64,000 nt of DNA from the NCBI GenBank assembly GCA_038134525.1, contig JAYPVI010000001.1:1-64000 (forward strand), read 5' to 3'. The translations under genes were made by a program, and so were the position numbers. Under the pieces are notes generated by a model. That model ran no database searches. It was not told the origin of the DNA and saw only the letters and a program-made list of their open reading frames with translations. Below, one piece after another: positions 54,675 to 63,254 of this stretch (the first letter of the stretch is position 1; each line of letters opens with the position of its first letter). This DNA comes from GCA-002727735 sp038134525 (GTDB lineage: Bacteria > Bacteroidota > Bacteroidia > Flavobacteriales_D > Parvicellaceae).

Positions 54675-55313
54675 TTGAGTTACCTAAATAATATACTCTT
54701 TCTTTTCGATGATGGTATATATTATTTAGAAAACGAAAATTCATTAGAATCAAATCCTGTTAAAAAGGAAAAGAGCTACAATATACACATTGACAGTAGT
54801 AGCTTTACATTAATACCAGAGCAAATATTTAAAAACATCAACCCCTTAGAAATTCACTCTTACCTTGATAAGAATGAAAATGAATTTTCGTTTCAAGAAA
54901 CCTTTCTTCCCAAGGAAAATGCTTATCTAGTTTGGACGATTAAAAAAAACAAGCTAGTAGAGTTAGAAAGCCTTTACCCTGCTTCCAATCTATTGCATTT
55001 TTCAACTTTTTTATTAAATGATAATCATTACAATGATGAAATTAGATTTTTTAAAACTGAAAGATTCATTTACATTTCTGCCGTTAAAAATCAAAAACTT
55101 CAATTAGTAAATCGATTTGAGATTAATGGGTTAGATGATATTTTATATTTTATTTTATCGGTAATCAAAGAAGCCGACCTAATTAATTCGCAATTTAGAA
55201 TTGTTGAATTAGGAATCATTGATGGAGAAGTTGAAAATAGATTAAAATCCATATTCCATATAGAAGAAACAGATTTGTACATTCTAAAACCATTTAAATT
55301 AATGCAGCTTTGA
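54675..55313 (+). CDS. DUF3822 family protein
   Basis: A 212-residue protein starting with TTG, of the DUF3822 family, whose gene is typically placed before rsmD and coaD in Flavobacteriia. It is soluble and probably has a duplicated actin/ASKHA-like fold (FTLIPEQIFKNINP, EIRFFKTERFIYISAVKN, ADLINSQFRIVELG). No enzymatic motif is evident. The stop overlaps the rsmD TTG start (TTGA). Function unknown. Confidence 0.8.
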   Translation: MSYLNNILFLFDDGIYYLENENSLESNPVKKEKSYNIHIDSSSFTLIPEQIFKNINPLEIHSYLDKNENEFSFQETFLPKENAYLVWTIKKNKLVELESLYPASNLLHFSTFLLNDNHYNDEIRFFKTERFIYISAVKNQKLQLVNRFEINGLDDILYFILSVIKEADLINSQFRIVELGIIDGEVENRLKSIFHIEETDLYILKPFKLMQL

Positions 55314-55840
55314 GAATTGTAGGAGGTAAATACAAATCTTTTATCATACCAAGAAATAATAAAATTAAAGCTCGACCAACTACAGATATGGCAAAAGAAG
55401 CCTTATTTAATATTCTCGAAAATAAAATCGATTTGAATCAAATTTGTGTACTTGATTTGTTTTGTGGAACTGGAAATATTTCATATGAATTTGCATCTAG
55501 AGGGGCAAGAGAAATTACGGCAGTTGATCAACAACTTAACGCATTGAGTTTTGTTAAAAAGCAAAGCATAAAATGGGGAATGAATATCAAAACAAAAAAA
55601 AAGAATGCATTATATTTTTTAGAATCAACTAATGAAAGATATAATGTGATATTTGCTGATCCACCTTATGATTTCAAACAAATTGATGACATTCATAAAA
55701 TTATTTTTGAACGAAATTTGCTTCAGGAAAATGGATTGTTTATCCTTGAACATGCAGAAAGCAGAAACTTTACAAATTCTTTTAACTTTATAGATCAAAG
55801 AACGTATAGTAGTGTGAACTTTTCATTTTTTAGCGCATAA
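55310..55840 (+). CDS. rsmD: 16S rRNA (guanine966-N2)-methyltransferase
   Basis: A 176-residue SAM-dependent methyltransferase starting with TTG (MRIVGGKYKSF). It has RPTTDMAKEALFNIL, the SAM-binding VLDLFCGTGNISYEFASRGA, and the catalytic ADPPYDF (N6/N2 amino-methyltransferase motif). It methylates G966 of 16S rRNA. The start overlaps the DUF3822 stop and coaD follows with no gap, indicating one operon. Confidence 0.94.
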   Translation: MRIVGGKYKSFIIPRNNKIKARPTTDMAKEALFNILENKIDLNQICVLDLFCGTGNISYEFASRGAREITAVDQQLNALSFVKKQSIKWGMNIKTKKKNALYFLESTNERYNVIFADPPYDFKQIDDIHKIIFERNLLQENGLFILEHAESRNFTNSFNFIDQRTYSSVNFSFFSA

Positions 55841-56302
55841 GTGAAATCTAAAATTGGCATATTCCCTGGATCTTTTGACCCAATCACAAAGGGCCATGAG
55901 TATGTTATTAAAAAAGCAGCTAATATGGTTGATGAACTCATTGTGGCTATAGGAGAAAACTCTACAAAAAAATATTTATTTAGCCTTGAAGAAAGAAAGA
56001 AATGGATAGAAAAAACGTTTGATGGCTTTAATCATATTTCAGTTAAAACATACCATGGATTAACTATAGACTTTGCTAAAAAAATGAATGCGAATCTAAT
56101 TTTTAGAGGATTAAGATCTGGTGTAGACTTTGAATATGAAAAACCAATTGCAGAAACCAATCAAATCTTAAATCCTCAAATTGAAACCGTTTTTTTACTC
56201 ACTAACAAGGAATTTGGCATGATTTCTTCATCTATTGTAAGAGAAATTATTAAAAACAATGGAGATGCAAATTCTTTTCTGCCTGATGCCATTAACATCT
56301 AG
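55841..56302 (+). CDS. coaD: Phosphopantetheine adenylyltransferase
   Basis: A 153-residue nucleotidyltransferase starting with GTG immediately after the rsmD stop. The ATP-binding GSFDPITKGHEYVI (HxGH variant KGHE), IFRGLRSGVDFEYE and the C-terminal ISSSIVREI are diagnostic of CoaD. It makes dephospho-CoA from 4'-phosphopantetheine, the penultimate step of CoA synthesis. Confidence 0.96.
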   Translation: MKSKIGIFPGSFDPITKGHEYVIKKAANMVDELIVAIGENSTKKYLFSLEERKKWIEKTFDGFNHISVKTYHGLTIDFAKKMNANLIFRGLRSGVDFEYEKPIAETNQILNPQIETVFLLTNKEFGMISSSIVREIIKNNGDANSFLPDAINI

Positions 56303-56304
56303 TT

Positions 56305-57762
56305 ATGTTTAAGCACTTTTTATTGCTGTTTTTTTGTTTTTCAGTGGTAAATAACAATTTGATTGCACTAGAACTTCGAATAAGTGCACCCGATTATAAG
56401 GGAGAAAATATAAAATGGCAGAGAAAAACGGATTTCATAACTAATCAATATGAGCTGATTTCTGAATCAAAAATTGGGAATAACGGCCAAATTATACTAA
56501 CAGAAAATGTAGAAGAAATTGAGCTTTCAGAGATTGTTATAGGTAGAAGCTATGGTTTGCTTTACATGGACACAGCTACCAAGTTCTATAACATATACTT
56601 TCCAAAAGATACCGTCTTGGACACAATGTCTCTCAAAAAAAATCAAATACAATTGGTTTTTATTGACCTACCAAAAAACGATATTAACCACCTTATTCTT
56701 GACTTTAACTTACAATACGATTATTTTCTATATGGCGATACTTCTAAACTCATAAGAATGGCGCTTCATGAAAAAGAATTTCAAGATAGTCTTAATGTAT
56801 TCAAAGTTGATTTAAGTAATCGTTATCAAAATAACTTGATAAAATTTCTACATATTTCTATTAGATATGAAATAGCTCTACTCGAACAAATGGCTCACCA
56901 AAGCAAAGGAGAATTTTATAAAAATTATCTTTTTCAAACTTATCTTAAAAAAGGAAATGTAGAATATTTAAACCCTGCTTACATGCAATTTTTTAATCTT
57001 TTTTTCAGAAAACCTTTTAAAATTGGGGGTGACGAAATGTTTCAAAAAATAAAATTCTCCATAAATCAATTTCATGATTTAGACCATCTCAAAAACACCA
57101 TGGCCAATTCATACTTTTATGATAATCAAAAATTAACAGAACTTGTAATTGTTAAAGGATTGTATGACAACTATGACTCAAGAGAGTTTTCTAACAAATT
57201 TATTATTGAATTACTCCAAGAAATTACAAAAAATGGGAATTGGGAAGAAAATAAAAAAATTGCTAAACAATGTTTACATGAATTATCTTATTTAAAAGAA
57301 GGAACTATTACTCCAAACTTTGGTTGGCTAGATTCTGAAAATAAAAGACATGAGCTAATTGATTTTAAAGGTAAATATGTGTACATCAATTTTTTCTCTT
57401 CAACAAACTATATGAGTCTAAAAGAAATGGAAATAATTGAGCAATTGGAGAGAAAATATGATGCCGTTCATTTCATTTCCATAAATCTTGACTATAAAGA
57501 AAGTTCATTTACCCATTTTTTAAACCACAACCACTACAATTGGGAAATTGGAAGACCTCAAAACCCTCAAAACGTGATTTCAAAATTCAGATTGGATCAT
57601 CTACCAACCTATTTATTTATTGACGCTGAGGGTATGATTATTCAATATCCAGCCTACACACCTAGTCCAATGTACAATAACCAAAGTATTGATGTTACTT
57701 TCTTTGAATTACAAAAAAAGTTGGATCAAAGACATCGCCTGAATATAGGAGTTAAAGGATAA
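56305..57762 (+). CDS. Envelope thioredoxin-fold protein lacking the CxxC motif
   Basis: A 485-residue secreted protein with a signal peptide. A long N-terminal domain without recognised family (about 25-330) is followed by a thioredoxin-like (TlpA/redoxin) domain, about 335-480: ITPNFGWLDSENKRHELIDF, YVYINFFSSTNYMSLKEME, FISINLDYK, and the cis-Pro-like HLPTYLFIDAEG. At the position where TlpA proteins have WCxPC, this one reads TNYMSL, so it cannot do dithiol chemistry. It starts 2 bases after coaD and overlaps the convergent Nudix gene by 11 bases. Confidence 0.78.
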   Translation: MFKHFLLLFFCFSVVNNNLIALELRISAPDYKGENIKWQRKTDFITNQYELISESKIGNNGQIILTENVEEIELSEIVIGRSYGLLYMDTATKFYNIYFPKDTVLDTMSLKKNQIQLVFIDLPKNDINHLILDFNLQYDYFLYGDTSKLIRMALHEKEFQDSLNVFKVDLSNRYQNNLIKFLHISIRYEIALLEQMAHQSKGEFYKNYLFQTYLKKGNVEYLNPAYMQFFNLFFRKPFKIGGDEMFQKIKFSINQFHDLDHLKNTMANSYFYDNQKLTELVIVKGLYDNYDSREFSNKFIIELLQEITKNGNWEENKKIAKQCLHELSYLKEGTITPNFGWLDSENKRHELIDFKGKYVYINFFSSTNYMSLKEMEIIEQLERKYDAVHFISINLDYKESSFTHFLNHNHYNWEIGRPQNPQNVISKFRLDHLPTYLFIDAEGMIIQYPAYTPSPMYNNQSIDVTFFELQKKLDQRHRLNIGVKG

Positions 57763-58336
57763 GTATTCCTTTCTTAAAAACAGCTGAAATTGAAGGATAA
57801 GATGTTTTCGCAAGTTCTATAGACTCTTTTTGAGACTTCCAACACACCTTTGTAATTCCTTCTTCTAATTGTGGAAATGTAGCAAGTTCACCCTGGAAAT
57901 TCATGGAATACCAATGCGTTTCTTTTAAAATTTTTATTTCTTGAAATTGGTACGTATGAAATGTTACTGTTATTTTTTGAAAGATTTTGAGCGACCCTTT
58001 TAATCCACACTCTTCTTCTACTTCTCTTAAAGCTGTAGCCTCTAAAGATTCATTTTTTTCAACCTTGCCTTTTGGTAAATCCCATACTTCATTTCTATAA
58101 ATCCAAAGAAAATGTGCATCATTACGAACAAGACCACCAGCAGCTTTTATTAATTTATGATTAGCGTAATATCTCTTTAATTCATCATAGGGATCTTTAC
58201 TGAACACATATTCTGTGACTTCTTTTTCAAATGAATTTTTATTTCTATTGCCTTTTGATGAATTCACTGGAGTTTTAGCACTATTAATGAAAACGACTTC
58301 TTTTTTGGGTTCAAAAACTTTATACATTTGCAGCAT
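57752..58336 (-). CDS. Nudix hydrolase
   Basis: A 194-residue protein with a complete Nudix box GKVEKNESLEATALREVEEE (GX5EX7REUXEEXGU), preceded by AAGGLVRNDAHFLWIYR. A basic N-terminal extension of about 60 residues precedes the domain. Family members hydrolyse nucleoside diphosphates linked to another moiety; the substrate cannot be predicted. Two in-frame ATGs (58336 and 58327) are possible starts. The first overlaps the divergent pyrE ATG (CATG), so the second is plausible too. Confidence 0.88.
   Translation of the reverse strand: MLQMYKVFEPKKEVVFINSAKTPVNSSKGNRNKNSFEKEVTEYVFSKDPYDELKRYYANHKLIKAAGGLVRNDAHFLWIYRNEVWDLPKGKVEKNESLEATALREVEEECGLKGSLKIFQKITVTFHTYQFQEIKILKETHWYSMNFQGELATFPQLEEGITKVCWKSQKESIELAKTSYPSISAVFKKGILIL
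58323..58330 (+). promoter_or_regulatory. Putative -7 box of pyrE, lying across the divergent Nudix start
   Basis: TACATTTG matches TAnnTTTG and ends 4 bases before the pyrE ATG. A TTTG at 58304-58307 lies 15 bases upstream, slightly short of the usual spacing. If it is used, pyrE mRNA would be leaderless or nearly so. Confidence 0.35.
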
Positions 58337-58973
58337 GATTCAATCCAATTTTAACTCTGCTAAAATAGCAGAATTCCTTTTGCAGATCAAAGCAATCAAA
58401 TTACAGCCTAAAGAGCCATTTACTTGGGCTTCAGGATGGAAGTCACCAATTTACTGTGATAATAGAAAAATATTGAGTCACCCTAAAATAAGATCAGCAG
58501 TTCGAGATGAATTTGTTAAAGCTATTAATTCACTCCACTTTAAGCCTACTGCAATCGCTGGTGTTGCTACTGGAGGTATTGCAATTGGTGCTTTAGTGGC
58601 TGAGGTATTGGATCTTCCATTTTCATATGTCAGATCATCGGCAAAAGCACATGGTTTGAATAATCAAATAGAAGGTGGATTGAAAACCAATGAACAAGTC
58701 CTTGTTATTGAAGATTTAATATCTTCAGGAAAAAGCAGTTTAGCTGCTGTTAATTCCTTAAGAAAAAATAACTTTAATGTGATTGGTTTAGGCGCCATCT
58801 TTAGCTATGGTTTCCAAAAAGCTGAGGATACCTTTAATATGGAAAATTGCCCTTATTTCACTCTAACTAATTACGCATCATTAATCGATATTGCTGTAAG
58901 AGATAATTACATAGATGAAGATGAGATTAACACGTTAAATAATTGGAGGAAATCTCCTGAAACCTGGTCTTAG
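58335..58973 (+). CDS. pyrE: Orotate phosphoribosyltransferase
   Basis: A 212-residue protein with FTWASGWKSPIYCDNRKILS at the N-terminus, the flexible loop and the PRPP-binding VLVIEDLISSGKSS. It forms OMP from orotate and PRPP in pyrimidine synthesis. I chose the ATG at 58335 because the upstream in-frame extension would be antisense to the Nudix gene and unlike the family. The SRPBCC gene follows after one base. Confidence 0.95.
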   Translation: MIQSNFNSAKIAEFLLQIKAIKLQPKEPFTWASGWKSPIYCDNRKILSHPKIRSAVRDEFVKAINSLHFKPTAIAGVATGGIAIGALVAEVLDLPFSYVRSSAKAHGLNNQIEGGLKTNEQVLVIEDLISSGKSSLAAVNSLRKNNFNVIGLGAIFSYGFQKAEDTFNMENCPYFTLTNYASLIDIAVRDNYIDEDEINTLNNWRKSPETWS

Positions 58974-58974
58974 A

Positions 58975-59391
58975 ATGCTGAAAATCCAAAGTGAAAAGGT
59001 AACTTCCAAAGCCAACATTAAACAGGTTCATCATTTCCTCAACAACTTGAATAATTACCAGTATTTATTTCCAAAAGATAAAATCAGTGATTGGGTATCT
59101 GATAATGATAAATGCAGCTTAAAGATTCAAAAAATGTATACTCTCGAGCTTGAAAAAGTGGAAGAAAAATCAAATTACATCAAATTAGTTAGTGGAAAAA
59201 ATGCATCTTTTAAATTTGAAATGCAAATAGATTTAACCGAATTCGACTTAGAATCAACAACAGCACAAATTTCATGCACCATAGACATTAATCCTATTCT
59301 AAAAGCTATGGTTTCAAAGCCATTAAATGAACTTTTTAACTACATGGCTAAAAAAATTGAAAAGGCTATAGAATTTGACGAGCTTCATTAA
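58975..59391 (+). CDS. SRPBCC (START-like) family protein
   Basis: A 138-residue protein with the helix-grip pattern: an N-terminal helix after a beta strand (KQVHHFLNNLNNYQYLFP), several strands (LKIQKMYTLELEKVEE, ASFKFEMQIDLTEFD), and a long C-terminal helix (NELFNYMAKKIEKAIE). Such proteins bind hydrophobic ligands. The gene lies between pyrE and birA, an order seen in other Flavobacteriia. The 3' end overlaps convergent birA by 26 bases. Function unknown. Confidence 0.78.
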   Translation: MLKIQSEKVTSKANIKQVHHFLNNLNNYQYLFPKDKISDWVSDNDKCSLKIQKMYTLELEKVEEKSNYIKLVSGKNASFKFEMQIDLTEFDLESTTAQISCTIDINPILKAMVSKPLNELFNYMAKKIEKAIEFDELH

Positions 59392-60121
59392 AACAATAAT
59401 AACCCACTTCTCCATTTAATTTCTCAAGTTCAATTAAACCATGTTGATTAACTCCTCTAATTATAACATCCTCTTTTTTGCCTTCAATTAAGAATTGAGA
59501 CTTTTTATTTAAGAAATATAGAGAAGATTGATAATGCTCATTGATTTTCTCAAACTGACCATCGAGCAAGAAACTATAATTGGTGTTTAAATGTTTACAA
59601 AATTGAAAAAGTAGTCCTTCCAAATCATAATCTTGACCACTTATTGATTTCAAGCTTATTGCGTTTAATTCATCTTCAAAATTAATTTGATTCACATTTA
59701 TTCCTACTCCAACTACGGAAGAATTCAGGCATCCCCCTTTCCATTGATTTTCTATTAATATACCAGCAATTTTTTTAGTGTTTACGTAGATGTCATTTGG
59801 CCATTTTAACATGACGTTTTCTCTAGTATTTTGAGATAACATTTCTTTGACTGATATCGCTACACATTTGCTAAGTAAAAATGTAGGATATTCTTTAATT
59901 TGTTTTCCATCAACTATAATACTAAACGTCAAGTTTTCTCCCTTTTCCCCATTCCATTTTGCTCCTCTTTGACCTCTTCCTTCAGTCTGAAATTGTGACA
60001 TAATTACAGCCCCAAAAGGAATTTTTGTCTGATTTAATAACTTGGCAGCATAATTGTTCGTAGAATCAATGCTATCTAGTCGAATAATGTGGTTTCCAAA
60101 ATAATGGTTATTCATTAGCAT
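59366..60121 (-). CDS. birA: Biotin--[acetyl-CoA-carboxylase] ligase
   Basis: A 251-residue monofunctional ligase without the N-terminal HTH of repressor-type BirA. It has DSIDSTNNYAAKL, the biotin/AMP-binding TEGRGQRGAKWNGE, the KWPNDIYVNTKKIAGIL segment and VVGVGINVNQ. It attaches biotin to the carboxyl carrier protein. A second ATG at 60115 is possible. It is divergent from rsfS, with 55 bases between starts. Confidence 0.93.
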   Translation of the reverse strand: MLMNNHYFGNHIIRLDSIDSTNNYAAKLLNQTKIPFGAVIMSQFQTEGRGQRGAKWNGEKGENLTFSIIVDGKQIKEYPTFLLSKCVAISVKEMLSQNTRENVMLKWPNDIYVNTKKIAGILIENQWKGGCLNSSVVGVGINVNQINFEDELNAISLKSISGQDYDLEGLLFQFCKHLNTNYSFLLDGQFEKINEHYQSSLYFLNKKSQFLIEGKKEDVIIRGVNQHGLIELEKLNGEVGYYCFNEARQIL

Positions 60122-60171
60122 AAATTAACGATTATAGCACGAACAAATCAAATGTTTAATCTTAAAATAAC

Positions 60172-60179
60172 TACTTTTG
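60172..60179 (+). promoter_or_regulatory. Putative -7 box overlapping the TTG start candidate of rsfS
   Basis: TACTTTTG matches TAnnTTTG. The TTG at 60177-60179, the 5'-most start for RsfS, forms its last three bases. Both cannot be functional on the same transcript. Confidence 0.35.
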
Positions 60180-60575
60180 AATAACATTAATAATTCTTTA
60201 AAAATCAAATCAGTCACTAGCGTGGACCTAAAAAATACCATAGTTGAAGGATACCTTGAAGGCAAAGCTAATGATGTAATCTGTCTTGATTTAAGAAATA
60301 TTGATGGTGCTGTTTCTGATTACTTCATCGTGGCTCACGGAGATTCTGTCACTCATGTAGAAGGGATCAATAGGGCTATATATAAAAAATGCATTAGCTC
60401 TTTAAACGAAAAGCCGTGGAGAGAAGAAGGTAAGGGTAACTCAGAATGGATTCTTATGGATTATGTAAACGTAGTTGCTCATATTTTCTACAAAGAAAAA
60501 AGAGGATACTACAATATTGAAGATCTATGGGGGGATGCTCCAAGAGAGGAATTTAACACAAACCAAAATGCTTAA
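60177..60575 (+). CDS. rsfS: Ribosomal silencing factor RsfS
   Basis: Up to 132 residues of the RsfS (Iojap) family: the LKNTIVEGYLEGKANDV helix, LDLRNIDGAVSDYFIVAHGDS, NEKPWREEGKGNSEWILMDY and the terminal YYNIEDLWGDA. It binds L14 and blocks subunit joining under starvation. The start is uncertain. TTG at 60177 gives the full frame but lies within the -7 box; GTG at 60222 would begin right at the conserved helix. The frame overlaps ftsH by 8 bases. Confidence 0.9.
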   Translation: MNNINNSLKIKSVTSVDLKNTIVEGYLEGKANDVICLDLRNIDGAVSDYFIVAHGDSVTHVEGINRAIYKKCISSLNEKPWREEGKGNSEWILMDYVNVVAHIFYKEKRGYYNIEDLWGDAPREEFNTNQNA

Positions 60576-62571
60576 TAAAAAAAACGACAAACAGAACAAT
60601 AATAACTCCAATAAAAAACTACCTAAGTTCAATTTTTACTGGATTTATGGCATTGTTGCGGTTGTGCTCATAGGATTTAACCTTATGAATTTCAATGGGT
60701 TTTACACCAAAAAAATTGAAGAGAACCAGCTTTGGGAGTGGATAGAAAAGCAGAAAGTACAACAAGTTGAGATCATTAACAACGCTGAAGTTAAAGTCTA
60801 TATCAATAAAAAATATTTAAATGATCCTGAGTTCACTAACAATGGTAAAAGCAGAAATAATTACCAGTACTCTTTTGAGATCCCCAAAGATCATTCATCT
60901 GATTTATATCAAAAATTACTAGAAAAAGCAAGAAAAAACAAAGAGGAAGGCTTGTCAAATGAAAATAATTTCAAGGTAAAAGTAAAAACGGAAGAAAATT
61001 TTGGACGAGAAATTGTCTATTGGATTATTTTCTTTGGTATTATGATTGCAATATGGTCATTCTTTATGAGAAGAGTATCTGGCGGTGGTGGAGCAGGCGG
61101 TCAAATTTTTAACATAGGTAAGTCAAAAGCTCAAATGTTTGGTCAAGGAAAATCAACGAATGTGACTTTCGATAATGTTGCTGGACTACAAGAAGCTAAA
61201 GAGGAAGTTAAAGAAATAGTTGATTTCTTGAAAAACCCTAAAAAATACACTGCACTTGGGGCTAAAATTCCTAAGGGTGCTTTGTTAGTAGGCCCTCCTG
61301 GTACAGGAAAAACATTAATTGCCAAGGCAGTAGCTGGAGAAGCCAAAGTTCCGTTCTTCTCTTTATCAGGATCAGATTTTGTAGAAATGTTTGTTGGTGT
61401 TGGTGCATCTCGTGTCAGAGACCTATTTAAACAAGCTAAAGAAAAAGCACCATGTATAATTTTCATTGACGAAATAGATGCCATTGGTAGAGCAAGAGGC
61501 AAAAATCCGAACATGGGCTCTAATGATGAACGTGAAAATACACTAAATCAGTTACTAACCGAAATGGACGGATTTGGCACCAACTCGGGGGTAATTATTT
61601 TAGCTGCCACAAACAGAGCAGATATTCTAGATAGAGCCTTAATGAGAGCTGGTAGATTTGATAGACAAATCTATGTTGATATGCCAGACTTAAATGAAAG
61701 AAAAGAAATTTTTGAGGTTCATTTAAAGCCATTAAAATTGGAAAAAGAATTAGATAAAGATTTTTTAGCTAGACAGACTCCTGGTTTTAGTGGTGCAGAT
61801 ATTGCAAATATTTGTAATGAAGCTGCTCTAATTGCTGCTAGAAAGAAAAAAGAAAATGTTCAAAAACAAGATTTTCTAGATGCTGTTGATCGAATAATTG
61901 GTGGTCTAGAAAAGAAAAATAAGATTATTACAAAAGAAGAAAAGAAAACCATTGCTTATCATGAGGCAGGTCATGCTACTGTTAGTTGGATGCTCGAACA
62001 TGCTAATCCACTTGTTAAAGTTACGATCGTACCTAGAGGCAGAAGTCTTGGAGCAGCATGGTATTTACCGGAAGAAAGATCATTGAATACTACTGAACAA
62101 ATATTAGATGAAATGTGTGCGGCTCTAGGTGGTAGAGCGGCTGAATATATCATTTTTAACAAAATATCTACAGGTGCATTAAGTGATCTAGAAAAAGTAA
62201 CCAAACAAGCTATGGCAATGGTAACCATCTATGGACTTGACGAAAAAATTGGAAATATTTCTTATTATGATTCGCAAAATCAAGGTTATGGATTTACTAA
62301 ACCTTATTCTGAAGAAACTGCCAAAATCATTGATCAAGAAATTAAGAAAATCATAGATGGTCAATATGAGAGAGCTAAAGCAATTCTTAAAAAACATGAA
62401 GATAAATTGCACCAATTGGCCAATAAACTACTTGAAACTGAGGTGATTTTTAAAGAGGATCTAGAAATCATTTTTGGTAAAAGACCGTTCGATAAAGAAG
62501 TTGTAAAAAAAGAAGAGAAAGCAAAGAAAACTGAAGATGACACAAAAACCTCTTCTAAAAAATCGGCTTAA
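60568..62571 (+). CDS. ftsH: ATP-dependent zinc metalloprotease FtsH
   Basis: A 667-residue membrane protease. It has two TM segments (about 21-40 and 145-163) flanking a periplasmic domain, a Gly-rich linker (SGGGGAGGQ), and an AAA domain with Walker A GPPGTGKT (242-249), Walker B IIFIDEIDAIG and the SRH arginines (RAGRFDR). The M41 protease domain has HEAGH (465-469) and a charged C-terminal tail. It degrades misassembled membrane proteins and regulators. I chose the ATG at 60568, which overlaps rsfS, because the upstream frame extension is antisense-like in composition and not part of the family. Confidence 0.96.
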   Translation: MLNKKNDKQNNNNSNKKLPKFNFYWIYGIVAVVLIGFNLMNFNGFYTKKIEENQLWEWIEKQKVQQVEIINNAEVKVYINKKYLNDPEFTNNGKSRNNYQYSFEIPKDHSSDLYQKLLEKARKNKEEGLSNENNFKVKVKTEENFGREIVYWIIFFGIMIAIWSFFMRRVSGGGGAGGQIFNIGKSKAQMFGQGKSTNVTFDNVAGLQEAKEEVKEIVDFLKNPKKYTALGAKIPKGALLVGPPGTGKTLIAKAVAGEAKVPFFSLSGSDFVEMFVGVGASRVRDLFKQAKEKAPCIIFIDEIDAIGRARGKNPNMGSNDERENTLNQLLTEMDGFGTNSGVIILAATNRADILDRALMRAGRFDRQIYVDMPDLNERKEIFEVHLKPLKLEKELDKDFLARQTPGFSGADIANICNEAALIAARKKKENVQKQDFLDAVDRIIGGLEKKNKIITKEEKKTIAYHEAGHATVSWMLEHANPLVKVTIVPRGRSLGAAWYLPEERSLNTTEQILDEMCAALGGRAAEYIIFNKISTGALSDLEKVTKQAMAMVTIYGLDEKIGNISYYDSQNQGYGFTKPYSEETAKIIDQEIKKIIDGQYERAKAILKKHEDKLHQLANKLLETEVIFKEDLEIIFGKRPFDKEVVKKEEKAKKTEDDTKTSSKKSA

Positions 62572-62600
62572 CTCTTTTCTGATCATTTTTGATATCACCC

Positions 62601-63254
62601 ATGAATGAATTACTGAAAAGAGGTTTTTTTGGTGCAATCTACGTTGTCATCATGTGGTTCGGAACAGCATACTCAGAAAAAACATTTCAAATCTTATTTA
62701 TCACTCTTGGATTATGGTCAACGTACGAAATGTGGAAGCTAAGAAAAGGAAAAACTAAACTGTTAGCACTCATAATTGTAATCATTCCTTTTTTCACTAT
62801 ACAATTTTTTGGCATGACAGATTCAAATTACCCAGAAATGCCATTTAATCCATCTGTTGTCCTTTTAATGTTTTTACTTACCTGGACGTTTGATTCTTTT
62901 GCTTATTTAGTGGGAAAAAAATGGGGGGAAACAAAGATTTTACCTTCGATTTCACCTAAAAAATCATGGGAAGGATTTATTGGAGGCTATGTGTTTTGCC
63001 TATTGGCTAGTGGTTTATTATATTTTATTTTTGAAGACCATTTTAATCCTATTTCTTCTTTATCATATTTACTCATCACTTTAGTTTTACCATTCTCCGC
63101 AACAACAGGAGATTTTATTGAGTCCTATTACAAAAGACAAGCTGGAGTTAAGGATTCAGGAAAAATTATGCCAGGCCATGGTGGGATTTTAGACAGAATG
63201 GACGCATTTCTAATCACAATTCCCGTAATTTACATCATATTAAATTTAACCTAA
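62601..63254 (+). CDS. cdsA: Phosphatidate cytidylyltransferase
   Basis: A protein of about 217 residues with six to seven hydrophobic helices and the CDS signature in its second half: SPKKSWEGFIGGYV, then the C-terminal DSGKIMPGHGGILDRMDA (signature SxxKRxxxxKDxxxxxPGHGGxxDRxD). It makes CDP-diacylglycerol at the inner membrane, feeding phospholipid synthesis. The length is short compared with E. coli CdsA (285) but usual for Bacteroidota. I prefer the ATG at 62601 over an upstream TTG at 62589. The stop overlaps the psd ATG (TAATG). Confidence 0.93.
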   Translation: MNELLKRGFFGAIYVVIMWFGTAYSEKTFQILFITLGLWSTYEMWKLRKGKTKLLALIIVIIPFFTIQFFGMTDSNYPEMPFNPSVVLLMFLLTWTFDSFAYLVGKKWGETKILPSISPKKSWEGFIGGYVFCLLASGLLYFIFEDHFNPISSLSYLLITLVLPFSATTGDFIESYYKRQAGVKDSGKIMPGHGGILDRMDAFLITIPVIYIILNLT

